Positions 7,563-17,164 of a DNA stretch of 64,000 nucleotides are shown piece by piece. The DNA lies in NCBI RefSeq assembly GCF_050633425.1, contig NZ_JBOEGM010000005.1:1-64000 (forward strand), written 5' to 3'. The notes under the pieces are model-generated. The model was not told where the DNA came from. It saw nothing but the letters and a program-made list of their open reading frames with translations, and ran no database searches. The position numbers and the translations under genes are program-made. Origin of the DNA: Pelagimonas sp050633425. GTDB lineage: Bacteria; Pseudomonadota; Alphaproteobacteria; Rhodobacterales; Rhodobacteraceae. Numbering within the stretch: position 1 is the stretch's first letter; each line of letters opens with the position of its first letter.

Positions 7563-9584
7563 GTGCCCCAAGCGTTTGATCGAATCCTCATTGTTATGAT
7601 GGAAAACCAATACCGGAACTATGTTCTGAGCGATGCCTTTATGGGCAAATTGGCCCGTGCCGGGATGTCGCTGACCAATTCCTTTGGGTGTTTTCATCCT
7701 TCACAGACAAATTACGTGGCCTCTCTCGCGGGGGAGCTGTGCAATGTCACCAATGACGACGCTCCGACGACTCCCTTGCCGCAGCAAACGCTGATCGACC
7801 GGATCGAAGAGAAAAATGTCAGCTGGAAGGCCTATATGGAGGCATTGCCCCCAGAGCTTTGGAACGAAAACTGGGCCAAACCGACTTATCCTGCGGCTGA
7901 CGCCCCCTTGGCTCAATACCCCAATAGCAATGACGCGCTTGCTCGGTATTTTCGCAAACACAACGCCTTTGCATCATTCCGAACCATTCAGTCAAACCCG
8001 GATCGCTGGGCGAAAATCGTTGACGAAAACCAGTTTTGGAATGACGTCGAAAACGGCAACCTCCCTCAGTATTCCTGGTTCACGCCCGATATTTGGAACG
8101 ATGGGCATTACCTTTATAACACCCATTTTGACACCAATCCGCGCACCCGCTTGGTTCCGCAATTGTCGGCTTGGTTGGAATACGTGTTTTTGGGTGATCC
8201 GGGCGTGGAAAACGTGCAGGGCGCGCAGGCTTCTGGCGTTGCCAATATCGGTTTGAACCTTGATGTCGATCTGTTGCTGAGCGACCCGGAAAAGGCGTGG
8301 AAAGCCTCGCGGGTGCCTGAGGGCACTTTGATCATGATCACCTTTGATGAGGCGGATTATGACGCTGTGGGCTATGACACCAATTACGATGGCCCCAATC
8401 AAATCTACTCTGTTTTGTTGGGGGATATGATCACGCCGGGCAGCACATGGGACCGGCCCTTTAACCACTATAGCCTGCTGCGTACCATCGAAAAGAACTT
8501 TGACCTCAACAGCTTGGACAGGAATGACAAGGACGCAGGTTGGGTGCGGGGATTGTGGGGGCAAACCTATGATTGGTCCAAACCGCAACAGGCCGATTTG
8601 CCCTTGGGGCAGGTGGCCGAAGCAGCGCTGTGTGGCGATGTGCCCTGTTTGGTGACAGACACCGATGGGGCGCTGGTGACGTCGCGGCTTGAGGGCGGTC
8701 AGTGGAGCGCTCCTGTGCCGACCGGGTTTGCGTTGCCCCAAGGCGATGTGCGCCTGACCGCGTTCAAAGACAGCGTGATGCTGGTGATGCCGCGCGACGA
8801 TGGGGGGTTTGTGTTTAGCCTGTCACGGGACGGGGTGCATTGGTGCGATCCAAGGCCCATGCCCGATGACATCCGAGGCAGCAATCTGACCCTGTTGGGA
8901 TATCGCGACATTGGTGACAAGGATGCCGCCAAGGCGATGGTGTGCTGGCAAGACCCGCAGGGGTTCATTTTCAGTTCGGTCTTTGACGGTGAATGGGGTA
9001 CGGCAACGCCCGTGGGGCAACTGTCTGACGGGCCTATGGCGTTGGGACAGCTTGGGCCATCGCTGTTCCTGGTCTACAAAGAGCGCAACACGCAAGTGAT
9101 GCGAGTGACATCTTATAACCTCGCCGCCTTTAACGTGCTTGTGGCCAAGGATTTTGCCGGAAACCCGGCCCCCGACAACAACACCACACAATATGCATGG
9201 GCCGTTGCTGATTTCGAGGTCGGCAATTTTGCCAAGAAACTGTCTGCACTCAAGAACGAATATCTTGCGGATGGTAAGCTGACCCTGGCGACAATGGACG
9301 GCGAATTGCATCTGGTGCATCGCGCCGCCTATGCGGACACGCCGCAGGCCTATGACACTGTTTTTGGCCTGACCGGAATTTTGACTCCGGGCTCTGAACG
9401 CTCAAACGGTTTTGGCTCTCTGGACCAGGCGGGATGGACGCGCGAGCAACAGATCCCCGGCGTGTCTTTGCCTGCTGGTGGGTTGCATGCGCTCTGCCCT
9501 GATGGCGCGGATGGGTTGGTTATGGTTTGGCCGGGTGCCGATACGATGATGTGGAGCCGGGCGGCGTATCACCGCACCGCTTAA
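7563..9584 (+). CDS. Phosphoesterase (AcpA/phospholipase C family) with C-terminal propeller-like domain
   Basis: Residues 1 to about 340 match the phosphoesterase family of AcpA and bacterial phospholipase C (PF04185): FDRILIVMMENQYRNYV at the N-terminus, CFHPSQTNYVASLAG around the likely nucleophile, FTPDIWNDGH, TLIMITFDEAD for metal binding, and NHYSLLRTIE. Residues 370-673 hold repeated blade-like segments and may form a beta-propeller. The GTG at 7563, with AGGGAGAG at 7550-7557, is better than the TTG at 7518. No signal peptide is visible, which is odd for this family. The substrate is unknown. It is 45 bp upstream of the molybdenum hydroxylase and probably co-transcribed. Confidence 0.78.
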   Translation: MPQAFDRILIVMMENQYRNYVLSDAFMGKLARAGMSLTNSFGCFHPSQTNYVASLAGELCNVTNDDAPTTPLPQQTLIDRIEEKNVSWKAYMEALPPELWNENWAKPTYPAADAPLAQYPNSNDALARYFRKHNAFASFRTIQSNPDRWAKIVDENQFWNDVENGNLPQYSWFTPDIWNDGHYLYNTHFDTNPRTRLVPQLSAWLEYVFLGDPGVENVQGAQASGVANIGLNLDVDLLLSDPEKAWKASRVPEGTLIMITFDEADYDAVGYDTNYDGPNQIYSVLLGDMITPGSTWDRPFNHYSLLRTIEKNFDLNSLDRNDKDAGWVRGLWGQTYDWSKPQQADLPLGQVAEAALCGDVPCLVTDTDGALVTSRLEGGQWSAPVPTGFALPQGDVRLTAFKDSVMLVMPRDDGGFVFSLSRDGVHWCDPRPMPDDIRGSNLTLLGYRDIGDKDAAKAMVCWQDPQGFIFSSVFDGEWGTATPVGQLSDGPMALGQLGPSLFLVYKERNTQVMRVTSYNLAAFNVLVAKDFAGNPAPDNNTTQYAWAVADFEVGNFAKKLSALKNEYLADGKLTLATMDGELHLVHRAAYADTPQAYDTVFGLTGILTPGSERSNGFGSLDQAGWTREQQIPGVSLPAGGLHALCPDGADGLVMVWPGADTMMWSRAAYHRTA

Positions 9585-9629
9585 CCCATTTTCTCAATAT
9601 TTTCAGATAGCTGCACAGAGGTTTGAACA

Positions 9630-12600
9630 ATGGACAATAAAGTTACGTTTTTTCTCAACGGTGACAAAGTTACTTTGGACGACCCATCGCCAGATTTGTT
9701 GTTGATTGATTACCTGAAATCGCCGGACATCAATTTGACGGGCCCCAAGAAACCCTGTGGGCAGGGCGGGTGCGGTGGCTGCACGGTGATCTTATCTGAT
9801 TGGGATGGCGAAAAAGATCAACCCAGACATCGGGCGATCAACTCTTGTTTGCGGCCAGTTTGTGCATTGAACGGCTTGGTGGTGACCACGGTCGAGGGCA
9901 CCGGAACGCCCAATCAACCCATTCCTGCACGGCTTGAACATAACCCGGTGATGGGGCGCGCCGGGTCCCCGCGGGGGCAACGTCAGGCCCGCCCGGTTAC
10001 GCCGCCTTTGATGTCGGTGCTTGAAGCGCAGGAGCAGCATATTGACGTGGTCGCCAGTGCTGACAAAGCGGCCGAAGCCATTGATGATGGGGCGAAAGTC
10101 CCGCTTGGGACGGTGCCGGCGCATGGTGGTATGAACCCGGTCGCGCATCGTTTGGCGGCCAATAATGGCACGCAATGTGGCTATTGCTCGGTTGGGTTTG
10201 TGATGAACATGACCGAGTATTTGTACAACAATCCCGACGCGACCAAGCGCGAGATTGAACAGGCTTTGGACGGCAATCTGTGCCGCTGTACCGGTTACCG
10301 GGCGATCCTGACCGGGATGAAGACCTTTGCCTCGGATTGGAGCGAACTGGATGAAAAGGAGCGGATGAAATGCCGCCTTGATCACGAAGCCCGCACCCAA
10401 ATCCCAGCTTCACAAATTGAAATTCCCTACCCGGATGCGGCCGACCATGTGCCAGCCCCAGCCGAGCAGACCAGCGGCGCGCGCAAATGGTTTGCCCCAA
10501 CCTCGGTGCCTGATTTGGTCAATCTGATGGAAACGCATCCGACGGCGCGCTTGGTCCATGCGAACACGTCTTATGGCATCTACAAAGAGGAATACCGCGC
10601 GGCGGATGTTCTGATCGACATTCGTGCGGTGCCCGGTTTGCACGGTGCGCCATCGCAAATCGACGGCTATCTCAACATCCCCGCCGGAACGGATTACAGC
10701 GATTTGATTGCGGCGCTTGAAACGGAAATGCAGGCTCTGGGTCAGACGGTTACCGAGCCGGACGGGCGCATTGTTTACCCAAGCACAACGCCGCTTGGCG
10801 CGGTGCATCATATGGCGATGCGAACCGCAGGCAGGTTGGTGCGCAATGCGGCGACACTTGGCGGCAACTTCATGCTGGTCGCGCATCATATTGCGCAGGG
10901 CGAGCCCTTCCCATCGGATGCGGCAACAGCGCTTGCAGGGACAAAATCATGGGTTGAGTTTGTCGATATTGAAGGCGGAGCACAGGCGCAGTGGATCCGC
11001 ATTGACGAGTTGTTTGACGTCCTGAGCCAAGACCCAGGCCTAGCGAGCCGGATGATCTTGATCCGTTTCCAAGTGCCGGTGGAACCGGGCGAGGGCGTGG
11101 TGACCTTGGCGCAAAAGGTGGCGCTGCGCGAGGTGAACTCGCATTCATTGGTCAACACAACGACCCAGATTGACGTGACGCCGGATGGTACGATTGAGGC
11201 CGCTTGCCTGACCTTTGGCGGCATTGCCCCCTATCCATGGCAGGCCCGCGCGACACAAGAGTTGATGCGCGGCAGACCGTTTAACCTTGGGGCCATCGCC
11301 GAAGTTGCAGAGTGTTTGTTGGGCGAAGTGCTTGAGGAGTTGGATCGCCAAACTGAGCGCATGGCCGGTTTGCCCGATGAGGGCGTTCCAAACGCCTACA
11401 AGGCGCAACTGGCCGCGAGCTATCTGTACAAAGCCTATGTCAACGGGCTTGAACAGCTGGGCGGGGATGTGCCTGTGACGGATCAATCCGCTGGCATTGA
11501 AGCATGGGGCAATTGGCCGATAAGCGACGGTCGTCAAAGCTGGCAATCGGATGCCTCTATGGAGCGTCAGCCGGTTGGTGTGCCGTTCATCAAGTACCTC
11601 GGTATGGAGCAAACCGCAGGCAAGCTGCGCTATACCCATGAGCTGCCAAGCCCGCATGGCACCCTGTTTTCCAGTCTGGTCCATAGCACCGTTGCGCTGG
11701 GTGTGTTCCATTTCAAACATCCCGAAAGCGACGATGAAATTTCAGCCGACACTCTGGCCCTGATGTTGTCTGAGAAATTCGCCGGTTTTGAGGATCTGAT
11801 CACCCATGACAATGTGCCCAAATCGGGCATCAACCTGCAAGGGATGGGCGGGGATCAGCCGCTTTTGTGTGATGGAACCGTGGTTTATGTCGGTCAATGT
11901 TTGGCGTTGATCGCGGCCAATGACCCGATGCTGGCCGAAGATATTGCGCAATTTGTGCAACAGAACTGCGTCGGCTACCGGGCCAAAATCTATGACGCCC
12001 CGGACGGCACAGACAAGCCCGATTGGTGGGACAGCCCGGTTTTGACGCTGGAAGACGCCATGAGCGTTGGATCGGTCTTTCCCGATTGGCCGTCGCGGGC
12101 AAGTTTCGTGTCGCATGTTTGGAAAATCGAACGCCCCGGCAGCCTGTTGGATTGGGCCGATTGGGGGGCCGATCCGGTCACCCGCCCAAGCCGCGACGAT
12201 CAGGTTAACCTGAATGGCATCCCCTGTACCGTGGTGGGAACCACCCACAAAGTGGGCGGTCAGGCGCATTTCTATATGGAACCGCAGGCCGTTCTGGTCG
12301 AGCCGGGCGACGCCCATACCATGACGCTGCGCCCCTCAACGCAAAGCCCGCAAGAGATGCATCAAACCGGGGCGATGGCGATTGGCGCGCAATATAACCA
12401 TCTGCAAGTCAACGTGCCTCCGGTCGGTGGTGGGTTTGGCGGTAAGACCGAACAGACGCGTTTTGTGGTCGGGCCGGCGGTGGTGGCCGCCAATGCGACC
12501 AACAAACCGGTGCGTCTTGCGCTGAGCCGTGACCAAGACACGGCAATGATAGGCAAACGCCACGGCTATTTTGGCAAGGTGCAGATCGCATTGGATAATG

Positions 12601-14234
12601 GGGATCTGAACCCCGATGACCGGGGCCGTATCCGCGGCCAAAAGATGGAGCTTTGGGGCGATGGTGGGGCGTTTTACGACTGTTCCTTTATCGTGTCGAA
12701 CTGCATCATCACGCGGGCCGACAACGCCTATTCGGTGCCCAATTACCTTGCGCAGATTGATGTTTGCCGCACAAACACCGCGCCATCGACGGCCATGCGG
12801 GCCTTTGGCGATATTCAATCCAAAGCGATTGTCGAGGCCGCGATTGACGATGCGGCTTATGCGCTGAGCCTTACGGGTGAGAAAATCACCGGCGAGCAGG
12901 TGCGCGAACGCAGTCTGTATCAGCGCGGAGAGGCCACGCCATTTGGGCAATCGCTGACCTATTGCTACATGCAGGAAGTCTGGGATTGGCTCAAGGACAA
13001 GGCCAAGCTGGAGTGCAAGCAAGACGAGGTTGAAAGCTTTAACGCCGCCAATCGCTGGCGCAAGCGTGGTGTTGCGATGCTGCCGGTCAAATATGGGTCG
13101 GGCTATAATCTGCCGATGTTGGAACAGGCCACGGCCACGTTGTCGATCTACCAGTCGGATGGCACGGTGGTGATCCACCAATCCGGCGTGGAAATGGGGC
13201 AGGGGCTTTTGACGGTGGCGCGGCAAGTCGCGGCAATGGTGCTGAACATCCCGATGGATATGGTCCGAGTCGAAAACGCGGCCACAACCGTGACGCCCAA
13301 TCCAACCTCGACCGGGGGATCGACCGGCACGTCATATAATGCCGAAGCGGTCAAACAGCTCTGTCAGGATATGCGCACCCGGTTGATGGCCTATGCAGAC
13401 GAATTGCGGATTCAAAACGGCGAAGACTGGTGTGTCAAAACCGGCGTCGATTATTGGAACCACAAGCTGAAAGGCTGGCAAGCCACCAGCAAGGCGACCG
13501 GCAAAATGATCTGGCCGACGCTGATCACCCAAGCCTATGGTGATCGGATCAACCTGACGGCCACCAAAAACGCCCAAATCCAGGGTGGTTTGGACGAGAT
13601 GCCCAATGTGACCTACAAATCGACAAACCCCGCCGATCAGCCGTCGATCCCCGGTTATACGGTCAGCGACGCGCCTATCCCCGGCTCCTTCACCCAGTTC
13701 TGTGGATGGACCTATTCGGCGGCCTGCGCGGTGGTTGAAGTTGATGTGCTGACGGGTGAAACCAAGATCATCTCTTCGGACATCGCCTATGACATGGGGA
13801 TGAGCCTGAACCCGGCGGTTGATATCGGCCAGGTCGAGGGCGCATTTGTTCAAGGCGTTGGGTTCCTTTTGACCGAGAAACTGGCCTTCCAGCCCAAGGG
13901 CGACGACAACGAAGGCCGTCTCAACAGTGTCAACACATGGCGCTACAAGGTGCCGGCGACCACAACGATCCCGCTGCGGATGGACACGCATCTGTTCCCA
14001 CGCAGTCAGGTGCCCTTTGCCCTAAGTCCAACAGAAGGCGTTTTGTCGTCCAAAGAGGTGGGCGAACCGCCTTTGGTTCTTGCCACCAGTGTGTTCCTGG
14101 CGCTGCGCAACGCGGTCCGGGCCAGCCGGGTGGAACGCGGGCTTGATCCGTTCTTCGTGCTGGATGCGCCTGCCACCGTTGATGCCATCAGCGCCGCGCT
14201 GGAAGTGACGCCGGAACAATTTGCCGCCGAATGA
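9630..14234 (+). CDS. Single-chain molybdenum hydroxylase of xanthine dehydrogenase layout
   Basis: One 1534-residue chain contains all the domains of a xanthine dehydrogenase/aldehyde oxidase. The plant-type 2Fe-2S cluster uses CGQGGCGGC (C43, C48, C51) and C73; the second 2Fe-2S cluster uses CGYC (C183, C186) and CRC (C218, C220). A FAD domain spans about 280-560 (LGGN motif near 410), and the Mo-pterin domain spans about 640-1510, with GGGFGGKTEQ, MGQGL and the catalytic Glu in KEVGEPPL. An extra segment of about 75 residues separates the two Fe-S domains. The motif GGQAHFYME has Ala where xanthine-oxidising enzymes have Glu, so hypoxanthine/xanthine may not be the substrate. No signal peptide is visible. 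The exported haem protein encoded next may relate to electron disposal. Confidence 0.88.
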   Translation: MDNKVTFFLNGDKVTLDDPSPDLLLIDYLKSPDINLTGPKKPCGQGGCGGCTVILSDWDGEKDQPRHRAINSCLRPVCALNGLVVTTVEGTGTPNQPIPARLEHNPVMGRAGSPRGQRQARPVTPPLMSVLEAQEQHIDVVASADKAAEAIDDGAKVPLGTVPAHGGMNPVAHRLAANNGTQCGYCSVGFVMNMTEYLYNNPDATKREIEQALDGNLCRCTGYRAILTGMKTFASDWSELDEKERMKCRLDHEARTQIPASQIEIPYPDAADHVPAPAEQTSGARKWFAPTSVPDLVNLMETHPTARLVHANTSYGIYKEEYRAADVLIDIRAVPGLHGAPSQIDGYLNIPAGTDYSDLIAALETEMQALGQTVTEPDGRIVYPSTTPLGAVHHMAMRTAGRLVRNAATLGGNFMLVAHHIAQGEPFPSDAATALAGTKSWVEFVDIEGGAQAQWIRIDELFDVLSQDPGLASRMILIRFQVPVEPGEGVVTLAQKVALREVNSHSLVNTTTQIDVTPDGTIEAACLTFGGIAPYPWQARATQELMRGRPFNLGAIAEVAECLLGEVLEELDRQTERMAGLPDEGVPNAYKAQLAASYLYKAYVNGLEQLGGDVPVTDQSAGIEAWGNWPISDGRQSWQSDASMERQPVGVPFIKYLGMEQTAGKLRYTHELPSPHGTLFSSLVHSTVALGVFHFKHPESDDEISADTLALMLSEKFAGFEDLITHDNVPKSGINLQGMGGDQPLLCDGTVVYVGQCLALIAANDPMLAEDIAQFVQQNCVGYRAKIYDAPDGTDKPDWWDSPVLTLEDAMSVGSVFPDWPSRASFVSHVWKIERPGSLLDWADWGADPVTRPSRDDQVNLNGIPCTVVGTTHKVGGQAHFYMEPQAVLVEPGDAHTMTLRPSTQSPQEMHQTGAMAIGAQYNHLQVNVPPVGGGFGGKTEQTRFVVGPAVVAANATNKPVRLALSRDQDTAMIGKRHGYFGKVQIALDNGDLNPDDRGRIRGQKMELWGDGGAFYDCSFIVSNCIITRADNAYSVPNYLAQIDVCRTNTAPSTAMRAFGDIQSKAIVEAAIDDAAYALSLTGEKITGEQVRERSLYQRGEATPFGQSLTYCYMQEVWDWLKDKAKLECKQDEVESFNAANRWRKRGVAMLPVKYGSGYNLPMLEQATATLSIYQSDGTVVIHQSGVEMGQGLLTVARQVAAMVLNIPMDMVRVENAATTVTPNPTSTGGSTGTSYNAEAVKQLCQDMRTRLMAYADELRIQNGEDWCVKTGVDYWNHKLKGWQATSKATGKMIWPTLITQAYGDRINLTATKNAQIQGGLDEMPNVTYKSTNPADQPSIPGYTVSDAPIPGSFTQFCGWTYSAACAVVEVDVLTGETKIISSDIAYDMGMSLNPAVDIGQVEGAFVQGVGFLLTEKLAFQPKGDDNEGRLNSVNTWRYKVPATTTIPLRMDTHLFPRSQVPFALSPTEGVLSSKEVGEPPLVLATSVFLALRNAVRASRVERGLDPFFVLDAPATVDAISAALEVTPEQFAAE

Positions 14235-14268
14235 CATTTGCCCAAAAACCAAAAAGGGAGACCAATAA

Positions 14269-15774
14269 ATGAGAGACAGATACACCAAATATACATGGCT
14301 GGCCGGGGCCGTTATGCTGGCCCTGCCCGGCGCGGGGATGGCCGAAAGTCCAAGCAAAATCAATTCATTGTGCCCGGATAACGCCACCGCGCCGCTGCCG
14401 CCGAATGCAAGCCGCCCCGTCAAGGAACAAACCGATCCAGTTGCGTTTGATTTTCACAACAATCCCTACCCGGATTTTGGCTTTATGGTCAGCCAGCAAG
14501 AGTATTTCTATTGCTGGTCGGATCAGCCCGTCTTTCGCCTGAAGACCGATTTTCCAGACACGTTGCCCGACTATGTTCCGCCATTTGTCGGCAATGGGGA
14601 TTTTATGAACCCCGACTATGCCGCGGAGTACCTGGAAGAGGTCAAAGCCTACGCTTTGTTTGGCAACATCCCGCATTGGGACCCGTTCCAAAATGCCGAG
14701 GCCAATTGGTATCACATCCCTTGGCTGCATAGTTCGCCAACTGCCTATCCGCCAAATGGCGGCACCGAGGGCTTTCACGGTCTGATCAAAGAGGCCCCGC
14801 TGAGCCCACTGCAGATTTCCGCAGGGCAAGCCGGGCAGGACGGAGATTACTCTGTCTATGCGATCACGCTGGTGAACGACATTGCCGCCTATACTCTGTA
14901 CGAGATGTGGAAAGACCCAACGGCCCCCGATCCGCGTGCCACAGATGCGCGGTATGGTGGTGGTTTCAAAGATGGCGCGGTGTTTGCCAAACTGCTCTTC
15001 ACCGATGCGCCCAAAGGCGCGGATGAAGGCAAAATCCCCTTCCTGGAAAACCCGTTTTCCTGGCAAGGCTACATCACGCCAACCTTCAATCCGGTTGGTG
15101 ACAAGCCGGTCCAACGCGTTGTCCGCGAGGTGAATCTGCTGCAGATGGATATCATGGTCCGCGACAGCACGGCTCCGGTAACCAATTGGGTTTTAGGCAC
15201 ATTTGCCTATAACGGCCAAGCCGAAGTTGAAGGTGCCCCGGCCCCTGATCAGCGCACCGACGCTGAAAAGATGATGTACAACCTGATTCCGGTCGGGCTG
15301 ATGTGGGGCAATGACCCTGAAAACATCGACAATACCACCAACCCGTTTCCGCCGACCCAAACCATGGTCAACCCTGACCTGCTGGAAACGATCATCACCG
15401 ACAGCCCCAACCTTCCGCCGCAGCATTTGGGATGGAACGGGCGTTTGAACGGGCCAGCAGATTTGAACACAACCTCCTGCTTGTCCTGCCATATCATGGC
15501 GCAATACCCGCCGCTGACATCGCTGGTGCCCCCCGGATCCGTGCCGGATGGTGGTCCAAATCCTCCTGATATCGCTGATCTGGAAGAGTGGATGTTCTGG
15601 TTCCAAAACGTACCCGCAGCGACATCGACCAATTCCTCAGCCTATTCGACGGACTTTAGTTTTCAGGTCGCGATTTCGTTGACGAATTTCTATGCGGCAA
15701 AAGATGCGGCCGAGTTTGGTCATCGGACCGACGAATATCTGGTGGCCCCGGTTCCAATTGCACGCGGGCAATAG
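14269..15774 (+). CDS. Exported monohaem cytochrome c-like protein
   Basis: A 501-residue protein with a Sec signal peptide (hydrophobic WLAGAVMLALPGAG, cleavage after GMA at about 25) and one haem-binding CLSCH at C404-H408. The rest (30-390) is rich in Trp, Tyr and Pro and matches no family I recognise. It starts 34 bp after the hydroxylase stop with a GGGAG ribosome site, so it is probably co-transcribed. It may accept or relay electrons in the periplasm, but the hydroxylase itself has no visible export signal, so direct pairing is only a suggestion. A strong terminator follows. Confidence 0.7.
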   Translation: MRDRYTKYTWLAGAVMLALPGAGMAESPSKINSLCPDNATAPLPPNASRPVKEQTDPVAFDFHNNPYPDFGFMVSQQEYFYCWSDQPVFRLKTDFPDTLPDYVPPFVGNGDFMNPDYAAEYLEEVKAYALFGNIPHWDPFQNAEANWYHIPWLHSSPTAYPPNGGTEGFHGLIKEAPLSPLQISAGQAGQDGDYSVYAITLVNDIAAYTLYEMWKDPTAPDPRATDARYGGGFKDGAVFAKLLFTDAPKGADEGKIPFLENPFSWQGYITPTFNPVGDKPVQRVVREVNLLQMDIMVRDSTAPVTNWVLGTFAYNGQAEVEGAPAPDQRTDAEKMMYNLIPVGLMWGNDPENIDNTTNPFPPTQTMVNPDLLETIITDSPNLPPQHLGWNGRLNGPADLNTTSCLSCHIMAQYPPLTSLVPPGSVPDGGPNPPDIADLEEWMFWFQNVPAATSTNSSAYSTDFSFQVAISLTNFYAAKDAAEFGHRTDEYLVAPVPIARGQ

Positions 15775-15814
15775 GGCGCGCGGGTTTTACCCTAGGCCGA
15801 TCAAAACACAGAAA

Positions 15815-15848
15815 GGGGCGCGCCGGCGAAGGACGGCGCGCCTTTTTT
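15815..15848 (+). terminator. Rho-independent terminator of the hydroxylase operon
   Basis: GGCGCGCC (15817-15824) and GGCGCGCC (15835-15842) pair over a 10-nt loop and are followed by TTTTTT. It ends the phosphoesterase-hydroxylase-cytochrome unit. Confidence 0.92.
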
Positions 15849-15947
15849 GGTGCGCAATATTGTCGGCCCTTAGATTTATGGCTGGGCGATACCAAGTGAT
15901 GGGGGGCGATATGGGGCTGAGCTTGGCGGGGAAAAGAGAGGGTTGCG

Positions 15948-15973
15948 ATTTGTTACGTTATAAAATAACAAAT
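15948..15973 (+). promoter_or_regulatory. Probable Zur operator
   Basis: The inverted repeat ATTTGTTA-N10-TAACAAAT, with a GTTAT/ATAAC-like core, resembles Zur boxes of Alphaproteobacteria. It overlaps the upstream in-frame ATG of the zur gene (15972), which argues that translation starts at the later ATG and that the operon is autoregulated by zinc. Confidence 0.75.
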
Positions 15974-15998
15974 GGCCAAAGCGGCTATCGAGGATCAC

Positions 15999-16406
15999 AT
16001 GCGCAAACAAGCATCTGTTCGGCAATCTGACGTTTTGGGTGTGCTCCACAACCATGACAAACCCATGAAAAAACATGAAAAACCCATGACTGCCTATGCC
16101 ATTCTTGATCAAATGAAGCGGCAGGAACCTAGCCTTGCGGCCCCCACGGTGTACCGGGCGCTTGCGGCGTTAACGGATCAGGGCGGGGCCTACAAACTCG
16201 AATCCCTCAAGGCTTTTGTGTCGTGCCAATGTCGCCACGAGGCGTCGGCCCCGGTTCTGGGAATCTGCGAAGACTGCGGCAATGTAGAAGAACATGACGG
16301 CGCGGGTTTGCTATCGGAATTGTCGGTCCTATCGGCCCAGCCTGGCTTTCGCGCCAGCCGCCATATCGTTGAAATCCACGGCCTTTGCCAAGGCTGTACC
16401 ACCTAA
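15999..16406 (+). CDS. zur: Fur-family zinc uptake regulator
   Basis: A 135-residue Fur-family repressor. The N-terminal winged helix contains MTAYAILDQM and the recognition region PTVYRALAALTDQG; the C-terminal metal domain has the structural zinc pairs CEDCG and CQGC. The SFVSCQCRHE-like segment and the short C-terminus fit Zur better than Fur. The ATG at 15999 has GAGG 5 nt upstream; the ATG at 15972 lies inside the predicted operator and is rejected. It heads a zinc operon with a His-rich protein and an ABC transporter. With Zn2+ it would bind the palindrome just upstream and repress the whole unit. Confidence 0.88.
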   Translation: MRKQASVRQSDVLGVLHNHDKPMKKHEKPMTAYAILDQMKRQEPSLAAPTVYRALAALTDQGGAYKLESLKAFVSCQCRHEASAPVLGICEDCGNVEEHDGAGLLSELSVLSAQPGFRASRHIVEIHGLCQGCTT

Positions 16407-16435
16407 TATCCTTCCTCTGTTTACAGGTTACTCTC

Positions 16436-17152
16436 ATGAAAACCCTTTCTATTCTTGCTCTGACGACCGTGATTGCAGCGCCCGTTTTCGCCGAAACCGC
16501 GCGCCAGCTTGGTGCCCATGAACATGGTGTCGGGCAATTGGACATTGCCTTTGACGGCGGCCAGATCGCGATGGAACTGCATGCGCCGGGCGCGGATATT
16601 GTTGGCTTCGAATATGAGGCAACAAGCGCTGAGGACAAAACCGCCGTGGACACCGCACTTGCGGCCCTAGTCAAGCCACTTGATCTGTTTGTTCTGGCGG
16701 ATGCAGCCGGGTGCACCGTTGCCAAAGCCAGTGCCGAGCTTGAGGCCGAAGGCGATCACGATGACCACGGTGAAGAGGGGCACGATGACCATGGTGAAGA
16801 AGCCCATCACGACCACGACGAGCACGCGGAAAAGGGCCACGATGATCACGACCACGATGAGCACGGCCACGACGATCATGATGATCACGCGGAAAAAGGT
16901 CATGATGACCATGACGAGCACGGCGAAGACCATCACGATGATCATGCAGACGAGGCCGGTCACACCGAATTCCATGCGCAATACCTGCTGGACTGCACCG
17001 ATCCTTCTGCGGTAACCCAAATCACGTTTGCCTATTTCGACACATTCCCAAATGCGCTTGAGGTTGAGGTGCAGATCATTTCCGACAAAGGCGCCACGTC
17101 GTTTGAAGTTGAGAAAGACGCGCCTGTGCTTGATCTTGGCGGCCTGTTCTAA
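16436..17152 (+). CDS. His-rich periplasmic zinc-binding protein, ZrgA-like (DUF2796)
   Basis: A 238-residue protein with a Sec signal peptide (MKTLSILALTTVIAAPVFA), the DUF2796 motif LGAHEHGVGQLDIAFDG at the mature N-terminus, and a dense His/Asp/Glu stretch (residues 107-176) containing many HDDH and HDEH units. The C-terminal domain contains YLLDCTDP and a repeat-like segment. In Vibrio the Zur-regulated ZrgA protein of this family belongs to a zinc import system. Here it sits between zur and ABC genes, so it probably captures Zn2+ in the periplasm. I chose ATG 16436 over earlier in-frame starts because the signal peptide begins there. Confidence 0.88.
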   Translation: MKTLSILALTTVIAAPVFAETARQLGAHEHGVGQLDIAFDGGQIAMELHAPGADIVGFEYEATSAEDKTAVDTALAALVKPLDLFVLADAAGCTVAKASAELEAEGDHDDHGEEGHDDHGEEAHHDHDEHAEKGHDDHDHDEHGHDDHDDHAEKGHDDHDEHGEDHHDDHADEAGHTEFHAQYLLDCTDPSAVTQITFAYFDTFPNALEVEVQIISDKGATSFEVEKDAPVLDLGGLF

Positions 17153-17164
17153 AACGGATGCTTC

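Noticed and set aside
16385..16435. Longer N-terminus for the His-rich zinc protein
   Set aside because: The extension would overlap the zur stop; the signal peptide begins at the ATG at 16436.
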